Under the pieces are notes generated by a model that saw nothing but the letters and a program-made list of their open reading frames with translations, did no database searches and was not told where the DNA came from. Shown piece after piece: positions 7,875 through 11,433 of a stretch of DNA of 11,433 nucleotides. Within the stretch, counting starts at the first letter, position 1. The number at the start of each line of letters is the position of its first letter. A program made the translations under genes and the position numbers. This stretch comes from an uncultured Ilumatobacter sp. Lineage in GTDB: Bacteria > Actinomycetota > Acidimicrobiia > Acidimicrobiales > Ilumatobacteraceae. The stretch is from assembly GCA_938049325.1 (NCBI GenBank), contig CALICC010000255.1:1-11433 (forward strand). The letters are read 5' to 3'.

Positions 7875-7918
7875 CGTCACGATCGGCGTCGGCGTCGGCG
7901 GCGAGGGGCCGCGCAGGC

Positions 7919-8548
7919 TCAGTAGCGCCGCATCACCGTGACGACTTTGCCGTAGAGCTCGACTTCGTCGGCGCGAAAGACCATCGGTTCCATCGTCGGA
8001 TTCGATGGCGTGAGCGTGACCTCGGCGCCATTGCGGCCGTAGGTCTTGACCGTCGCCTCGCCACCGGGGATACCGGCGACCACGATGTCACCGTTGTTCG
8101 GGTGATCGACCTGGGTGGCCACGACGTAGTCGCCGTCGAGGATGCCGGCGTCGATCATCGACTCGCCGCGCACCCGCAGCATGAACAGCTCGCCTTCGCC
8201 CGCGAAGTCAACGGGAACCGGGAGCAGTTCTTCGACGTTCTCTTCGGCCAGCACGTCGGTTCCGGCCGCGACGTCACCGACGAGCGGGACGAAGCGGGCG
8301 GGGCGGCGGTCCATGACAGCGCCGCTGTTCGGATCGAAGCGCACTTCGATCGCGCGTGGCTTGTCAGGGTCGCGACGCAGGTAGCCGAGGCGCTGCAGCG
8401 TGTTGAGGTGACTGTGGACCGTCGACGGCGACGTGAGCCCCACGGCATCGCCGATTTCCCGAACCGAGGGCGGAAAACCGCGGTCCTGCATCTGCTGTTC
8501 GATGAAGTCGAGAATCGACCGCTGACGCTTGCTGATCTTGGGGGCCAT
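7919..8548 (-). CDS. lexA: LexA repressor, SOS response
   Basis: LexA represses DNA-damage genes and cleaves itself when bound to RecA filaments. The 209-residue product has an N-terminal winged helix-turn-helix (about 5-60, with PSVREIGDAVGLTSPSTVHSHLNTLQRLGY) and a C-terminal S24-type autoprotease domain. The cleavage bond A95-G96 (GDVAAGTDV), catalytic S130 (RGESM) and K168 (ATVKTY) are all present, so it should be cleavable. Length is normal. The ATG at 8548 sits just after a well-formed promoter, with the -10 element 6 bases before it, so its mRNA is probably leaderless. The gene is divergent from a LysM protein gene and convergent with the seven-gene operon, 44 bases from its last stop. 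recA, which encodes its co-protease, lies in the same window. Confidence 0.97.
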   Translation of the reverse strand: MAPKISKRQRSILDFIEQQMQDRGFPPSVREIGDAVGLTSPSTVHSHLNTLQRLGYLRRDPDKPRAIEVRFDPNSGAVMDRRPARFVPLVGDVAAGTDVLAEENVEELLPVPVDFAGEGELFMLRVRGESMIDAGILDGDYVVATQVDHPNNGDIVVAGIPGGEATVKTYGRNGAEVTLTPSNPTMEPMVFRADEVELYGKVVTVMRRY

Positions 8549-8583
8549 ACGAACATGTTATGGGCATTGGGTCGATGAGTCAA
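8549..8583 (-). promoter_or_regulatory. lexA promoter (leaderless)
   Basis: Read on the minus strand there is a -35 element TTGACT (8583-8578), a 17-base spacer and a -10 element TAACAT (8560-8555). Six bases (GTTCGT) then lead to the ATG at 8548. This is close to the housekeeping sigma consensus with ideal spacing. Transcription would start at or within a base or so of the start codon. No Shine-Dalgarno sequence is present. Confidence 0.7.
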
Positions 8584-8595
8584 ACATCTGTACTA

Positions 8596-8609
8596 CAAAC
8601 GCGTGTTCG
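8596..8609 (-). promoter_or_regulatory. LexA-box-like operator, lexA side
   Basis: On the minus strand this reads CGAACACGCGTTTG, which fits GAAC-N4-GTTY, one base off the actinobacterial/Gram-positive LexA consensus GAAC-N4-GTTC. It matches the second box at 8660-8673 in 12 of 14 positions, but in the opposite orientation. It lies about 12 bases upstream of the lexA -35 hexamer. Confidence 0.6.
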
Positions 8610-8659
8610 TTTTTGTTGCGACTCGAGGTTGACAACGCGTTCGACTCGCGGTTGACTAT

Positions 8660-8673
8660 CGAACACACGTTGG
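8660..8673 (+). promoter_or_regulatory. LexA-box-like operator, LysM-gene side
   Basis: CGAACACACGTTGG fits GAAC-N4-GTTG, one base off GAAC-N4-GTTC, and is nearly identical to the inverted copy at 8596-8609. It lies 59 bases before the LysM start codon. TTGACA (8629-8634) and TTGACT (8652-8657) are possible -35 elements nearby; with either one the box would cover the spacer or the transcription start, a good position for repression. A clear -10 hexamer could not be fixed. Confidence 0.6.
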
Positions 8674-8719
8674 GTCAACGTTCGAAGAGCGAACAACAAC
8701 TCAGTCACGATTTTCCGTT

Positions 8720-8725
8720 GGGGAG
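8720..8725 (+). promoter_or_regulatory. Ribosome binding site of the LysM gene
   Basis: GGGGAG stands 6 bases before the ATG at 8732. It is the clearest Shine-Dalgarno sequence in the window and fixes this start, in contrast to the leaderless-looking starts of lexA and nrdR on either side. Confidence 0.7.
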
Positions 8726-8731
8726 AAGCTC

Positions 8732-9133
8732 ATGAGTACAGCAATCATCAAGACAGCAACCGGGTTCGAGTACTACCGAGTCGCTCCGAGACGCCAACCG
8801 GTGCCGGCAGTCCGCCCGAACTACGTCGCCCGTCGGGTCGGCGCAGCGGCGGCGGCCGTGGTTGCGGTCATCACGATGTTCACGCTGTTCAACGGTGTGC
8901 TGGCGAGTTTCAGCGGCCAACCTGCCGAGGCCGCTGGAGCTCAGCCAGCCGAACTGTCGATTTCGAGTGCCGAATCGGCAGCCTCCACGCACGTGGCCCG
9001 CTCGGGAGACAGCCTCTGGTCGATCGCTGATCAGCACCGCGGCGCCGTCGACCGCGACCGTTACCTCGACGCGCTGATCCGGCTCAACGGCGACACGTCG
9101 ATCGAGATCGGCCAAGCTGTCGTTCTGCCCTGA
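8732..9133 (+). CDS. Membrane-anchored LysM protein, candidate SOS-induced division inhibitor
   Basis: The 133-residue product has a basic N-terminal cytoplasmic part (1-36), one membrane helix (about 37-60, rich in Ala/Val), a short Ala/Ser linker, and a C-terminal LysM domain (about 86-133: THVARSGDSLWSIADQH through GQAVVLP) that should bind peptidoglycan outside the membrane. In Mycobacterium (Rv2719c/ChiZ), Corynebacterium (DivS) and Bacillus (YneA), a small membrane protein divergent from lexA is induced by DNA damage and blocks division; the Mycobacterium and Bacillus ones carry LysM. The same position, size, layout and a LexA-box-like site upstream suggest the same role here, which is inference. 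No hydrolase domain is visible. The start is supported by GGGGAG six bases upstream. Confidence 0.85.
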   Translation: MSTAIIKTATGFEYYRVAPRRQPVPAVRPNYVARRVGAAAAAVVAVITMFTLFNGVLASFSGQPAEAAGAQPAELSISSAESAASTHVARSGDSLWSIADQHRGAVDRDRYLDALIRLNGDTSIEIGQAVVLP

Positions 9134-9176
9134 TTGCTCGCCTTGAACCCTCGATGATGGGCTGCGCCTCGGCAGA

Positions 9177-9189
9177 TACGATGAGCGTG
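9177..9189 (+). promoter_or_regulatory. Candidate -10 element for leaderless nrdR transcript
   Basis: TACGAT at 9177-9182 is followed by exactly 6 bases and then the GTG start at 9189. No Shine-Dalgarno sequence precedes the GTG, and no -35 element is visible at the usual distance. Confidence 0.5.
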
Positions 9190-9662
9190 TGCATTGTCCA
9201 ACGTGTCGAGCGATCGACAGCAGAGTCGTGGACTCGCGTGTCGCCGAAGAAGGCGCAGCGACGCGCCGGCGGCGCGAGTGTTCGAGCTGCCATCATCGCT
9301 TCACGACCTATGAGCGCGTCGACCACGCACAGCTCAGTGTGAAGAAGTCGACGGGCGCGACGGAGTCGTTCGACCGGTCGAAGGTCGTCGCGGGGCTTGC
9401 AGTAGCGACCAAAGGGCGAGGCGTCGATATCGCGATGCTCGACGAAATGGCAACGCGGGTCGAAGATGCGCTGCGTCTGAAAGGCGCTGAGGTCTCGACA
9501 GCGATCATCGGATTGGCCGTGCTCGACGAACTCCGCAAGATCGATGACGTGTCGTATCTGCGCTTCGCAAGCGTCTACAAGAACTTTGATGCCGCGGCCG
9601 ACTTCCACCGTGAGCTCGAGCTCATGGAGAAGACGGCGCCCGTCGGCGCAGCCAACGGCTGA
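9189..9662 (+). CDS. nrdR: Transcriptional repressor NrdR
   Basis: NrdR represses ribonucleotide reductase operons according to bound ATP/dATP. The 157-residue product has the N-terminal zinc ribbon with C3, C6, C31 and C34 (HCPTC and ECSSCHHRFTTYER) followed by an ATP-cone domain (about 46-136, starting VDHAQLSVKKSTGATESFDRSK and including SYLRFASVYKNFDAAADF). Translation starts at GTG; this is forced because the conserved MHCP motif begins there. Length is normal. It follows the LysM gene with 55 bases between and has its own candidate -10. No nrd structural gene is in the window, so its targets lie elsewhere. The last 41 bases overlap the 3' end of the convergent reductase gene. Confidence 0.96.
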   Translation: MHCPTCRAIDSRVVDSRVAEEGAATRRRRECSSCHHRFTTYERVDHAQLSVKKSTGATESFDRSKVVAGLAVATKGRGVDIAMLDEMATRVEDALRLKGAEVSTAIIGLAVLDELRKIDDVSYLRFASVYKNFDAAADFHRELELMEKTAPVGAANG

Positions 9663-10326
9663 ACACGAACGACTCGTCGTCGACCAGCATCTGTGCGAGC
9701 TCGAACCTTTGGTCGAGCGCTCCGGCGCCGTTGAAGATTCGGGGGCCAGCTCCCCCAACGGTGAGCGGCGATGTCGTGAGATTCATCTCGTCGAGGAGGT
9801 CTGCCTCGCCAAAGGCTGCATTGAGCGTGGCGCCGCCCTCCAGCTGGATCACCCCGGTGTCCGGGCACAGTTCGGCAACCAGTTCGACCGCCCGATGGAG
9901 GTCGACGCTGTCGTCGCCGGCTCGGATCACGTCAACCTGGGCGGTGCCGCCGTCAATGGTGGCACCCGTTGTCGTGATGACGAACCCGGCTCCGCTCTCG
10001 AACAGCTCGGTTGACGTGTCGACAGACCCGCGACCGCTGATGACACCAATCCGCTGGCCCGGCTTCTTCGGCGGCCCGTACCCCTCGCCGCGCACGGTTC
10101 CCGAGCCGACGACGATCACGTCGGCCATGCGTCGTAGACGGGCGAGAACGGCGAGGTCGTTGTCGCTCGACAACCCGCCAGACACACCGTCGAGCACCGT
10201 GGAGCCGTCGATCGACGACACCATGCACAGCTCGATCCACGGACGGTCCGGATGTGATCCGAGCGGGGCGTCGTACGCGTCATCGATCGTGACCGCGCTG
10301 GCGGGAAGGGGGACAACCTGTCGCAT
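9622..10326 (-). CDS. Stand-alone RibD C-terminal-type (pyrimidine/dihydrofolate reductase-like) protein
   Basis: The 234-residue product matches the RibD_C/DHFR-like fold: RPWIELCMVSSIDGSTV (28-44), GGLSSDNDLAVLARLRRMADVIVVGSGTVRGEGYGPP (50-86), a central beta strand RIGVISGRG, LEGGATLNAAF (162-172) and DEMNLTTSPLTVGG (179-192). These fit an NADPH-binding reductase. The deaminase half of RibD is absent. Such proteins may reduce the riboflavin intermediate 5-amino-6-(5-phosphoribosylamino)uracil, or act as a back-up dihydrofolate reductase as reported for M. tuberculosis Rv2671. No riboflavin genes are nearby, so substrate and symbol are left open. The ATG at 10326 is preceded by CACGAT seven bases upstream, a weaker form of the -10 seen at other starts. 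The 3' end overlaps nrdR tail-to-tail. Confidence 0.87.
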   Translation of the reverse strand: MRQVVPLPASAVTIDDAYDAPLGSHPDRPWIELCMVSSIDGSTVLDGVSGGLSSDNDLAVLARLRRMADVIVVGSGTVRGEGYGPPKKPGQRIGVISGRGSVDTSTELFESGAGFVITTTGATIDGGTAQVDVIRAGDDSVDLHRAVELVAELCPDTGVIQLEGGATLNAAFGEADLLDEMNLTTSPLTVGGAGPRIFNGAGALDQRFELAQMLVDDESFVFSRWLRRRAPSSP

Positions 10327-10419
10327 TGCTCAGATCGTGCCAGATGTGCGGCCTCGAGGCGTCACCACTGGCAATGGTCGAGCACCGCGAAGTGCGCGTC
10401 GAGCAACGGTGGAGCAGGG

Positions 10420-10494
10420 TTGTGCACAGGTATCCACAGCAAATGTGGGCAAAACTCCGCGAAATTCACAACGTTGTCCCCCTTCCTCCCCACA
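10420..10494. other. Cluster of DnaA-box-like nonamers in intergenic region
   Basis: The 290-base gap between the reductase and the next gene holds TTGTGCACA (10420-10428) and GTATCCACA (10430-10438) in tandem at 10-base spacing, then TGTGGGCAA (10444-10452, reverse TTGCCCACA), TTGTCCCCC (10474-10482) and CTCCCCACA (10486-10494). The first three each differ by one base from TTGTCCACA or TTATCCACA, the actinobacterial and E. coli DnaA consensus; the last two are weaker. An AT-rich patch (CTATATTTT) follows at 10506-10514. No dnaA or dnaN is near. I see no gene in this gap on either strand. Confidence 0.35.
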
Positions 10495-10604
10495 AGCTGA
10501 CCCCCCTATATTTTCGTTGCTGGCCGCGGTGGACACACGGAATGCTTGGGTGACTTGCCAAAGGGAACCTGGACCTGTGATGCACGCCGCGGCCGGCCGT
10601 TTCG

Positions 10605-10617
10605 TACACTGCGTACA
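10605..10617 (+). promoter_or_regulatory. Candidate -10 element for leaderless transcript
   Basis: TACACT at 10605-10610 is followed by 6 bases and the ATG at 10617. Neither a Shine-Dalgarno sequence nor a -35 match is seen. Confidence 0.5.
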
Positions 10618-10940
10618 TGACGGCCGACCGCAACGTCGATGGTGTGGTGCTGGACGCGGTCGACATCGATGACGAGTTGCTCGCCGAACTGGCGATGGCA
10701 GCCGACCCCGACGCTGAGATCGACGACGACGCCGTCCCGTTCGGCCTTGCTGACCGAGGCGCTGACCTGTTGCCCGCCTGGTACATGCCTGGCACGTTGC
10801 ACGGCAGCGAACACCACCGAGTGCGCCGCTCCGTGGTCGTTGCCGGCATCGTGTTGTCGATGCTGATCGTCAACGGGGTCGGAATCTGCGTCACCTATGG
10901 AATACCCGAAGTCGGCGACCGACTCGTCCCGTTCTGGTGA
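10617..10940 (+). CDS. Small acidic single-pass membrane protein, unknown function
   Basis: The 107-residue product is not recognised. Residues 1-50 are very acidic (many Asp in VDIDDELLAELAMAADPDAEIDDDAVP), followed by a short segment with two Trp/Tyr, then basic HHRVRRS (66-72), and one membrane helix at about 73-95 (VVVAGIVLSMLIVNGVGICVTYG), ending in a short polar tail. The basic residues before the helix suggest that the acidic N-terminus stays in the cytoplasm. The start is supported by a TACACT hexamer 6 bases before the ATG. The next gene begins 15 bases after its stop and has its own -10-like element. Coding character (G/C-rich third positions) supports a real gene. Confidence 0.68.
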   Translation: MTADRNVDGVVLDAVDIDDELLAELAMAADPDAEIDDDAVPFGLADRGADLLPAWYMPGTLHGSEHHRVRRSVVVAGIVLSMLIVNGVGICVTYGIPEVGDRLVPFW

Positions 10941-10943
10941 CGG

Positions 10944-10956
10944 TACGTTCAACGAA
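10944..10956 (+). promoter_or_regulatory. Candidate -10 element for leaderless transcript
   Basis: TACGTT at 10944-10949 starts three bases after the preceding stop codon and is followed by 6 bases and the ATG at 10956. Spacing is the same as at lexA, nrdR and the gene at 10617. Confidence 0.45.
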
Positions 10957-11433
10957 TGGCGATTTCGTGCGCGTACTGCGGAGGTGAGCACGACCGCCCG
11001 GCCGACGTGCGGGCGTGTTGGACCGAGCACGGCGAGGCCGAGGTCGCGATGTCGGATCACTCCCGGGGTGACGACGACACCAGCACAGGCGAGGGAACCG
11101 TCGCTGTTCCGTCAGCGCCTCCGGTCTCGTCGCCACGACCCGCCGTCCGGCGTGTCGCAGAACCCGTCGACGTGCAACGTGGCGTGGCACCGGCCGGCGC
11201 CGGGCCCGACTTGTTGGGACGACGCGTGGTGGTTGGTCCCAACGACGAAGCACCCGCTGCGTGGCGTGATGCGCCTCGGGTGCTGGTCGGCGCTGATGAG
11301 CTCACCGAACCATCTGGGCTGATCGCGCAGCTGCGGCGTGTCGAGCGTGTTGTCATCGAACTGCACGTGGACCGAGACGCAGCACGGATGCCGATGTTGA
11401 TGACCGCCGCCGCACCATTCGAGGTCGGTGCGG
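10956..11433 (+). CDS. Unrecognised protein with zinc-finger-like N-terminus (3' end outside window)
   Basis: The frame is open from the ATG at 10956 to the window end, giving 159 residues with no stop. It begins MAISCAYCGGEHDRPADVRA followed by CWTEH; C5, C8, C21 and H25 (C-x2-C-x12-C-x3-H) could bind one zinc ion. A disordered, Pro/Ala-rich stretch follows (about 35-85), then a more ordered part (about 86-159: LLGRRVVVG, RVLVGADELTEPSGLIAQLRRVERVVIELHVD) that looks like the beginning of a folded alpha/beta domain. I do not recognise it. The layout, a short zinc module joined by a linker to a larger domain, would suit a nucleic-acid enzyme, but that is speculation until the rest is seen. The start is supported by TACGTT six bases upstream. 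Confidence 0.62.
   Translation, partial: MAISCAYCGGEHDRPADVRACWTEHGEAEVAMSDHSRGDDDTSTGEGTVAVPSAPPVSSPRPAVRRVAEPVDVQRGVAPAGAGPDLLGRRVVVGPNDEAPAAWRDAPRVLVGADELTEPSGLIAQLRRVERVVIELHVDRDAARMPMLMTAAAPFEVGA

Noticed and set aside
7881..7913. Possible terminator between the operon and lexA: short GGCGTC repeats and a 5-bp stem GCGGC/GCCGC around GAGGG.
   Set aside because: The stem is only five base pairs and there is no T-run, so it could arise by chance; termination here is expected but not shown.
8551..8562. GAACATGTTATG just upstream of lexA as a third LexA box.
   Set aside because: Only the GAAC half fits; the other half does not match GTTC at the required spacing, and the bases are better explained as the -10 element.
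8631..8642. GACAACGCGTTC as a further LexA box in the lexA-LysM intergenic region.
   Set aside because: The left half has two mismatches to GAAC; it may be a degenerate site but is much weaker than the other two.
1..11433. CRISPR arrays, insertion sequences, prophage genes, tRNA/rRNA genes, or a defence island.
   Set aside because: No regular direct repeats with spacers, no transposase or integrase motifs, and no cloverleaf was noticed; gene content and order look like conserved chromosomal core.

Overview
The window is a high-GC bacterial chromosome segment with ordinary core gene content. It most resembles a deep-branching actinobacterium, possibly Acidimicrobiia/Ilumatobacter-like; that placement is inferred from protein character and gene order, not from a database search. 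The order recA - miaB - miaA - dapF - hflX - lexA - LysM protein - nrdR matches, from memory, the layout in Mycobacterium and other Actinobacteria (recA, recX, miaB, miaA, dapF, hflX, lexA, Rv2719c-type LysM protein, nrdR). Here recX is missing from its usual place behind recA.

Layout. Positions 1-213 hold the 3' end of recA, followed by a strong hairpin at 265-299. A small four-helix membrane protein gene runs leftward at about 312-755. From 858 to 7874 there is one tightly packed rightward operon of seven genes: miaB, an AroQ-type chorismate mutase, miaA, dapF, hflX, a DapC-like aminotransferase, and a two-helix membrane protein with a long Pro/Gln-rich tail. Neighbouring genes mostly overlap by 4 to 8 bases. 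lexA (7919-8548) runs leftward and is divergent from a small membrane-anchored LysM protein (8732-9133). Their shared intergenic region carries two nearly identical LexA-box-like sequences in opposite orientation. nrdR (9189-9662) follows and overlaps tail-to-tail with a stand-alone RibD C-terminal-type reductase on the minus strand (9622-10326). The right end holds an intergenic region with several DnaA-box-like nonamers, a short acidic membrane protein (10617-10940), and the start of an unrecognised gene with a zinc-finger-like N-terminus (10956 to the window end).

How the genes work together. MiaA and MiaB perform successive steps in making ms2i6A at position 37 of tRNA. HflX is a ribosome-associated GTPase. 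DapF and the DapC-like enzyme belong to diaminopimelate/lysine synthesis and so to peptidoglycan supply. Chorismate mutase feeds Phe/Tyr synthesis. RecA, LexA and the LysM protein look like a DNA-damage response module, and NrdR controls ribonucleotide reductase genes.

The most informative non-coding signal is that five gene starts (miaB, lexA, nrdR and the two right-end genes) are preceded by a TANNNT hexamer exactly 6 or 7 bases before the start codon, without a clear Shine-Dalgarno sequence. That is the arrangement expected for leaderless mRNAs. No CRISPR array, tRNA, rRNA, insertion sequence or prophage element was seen, and I found no clear new defence or mobile system.
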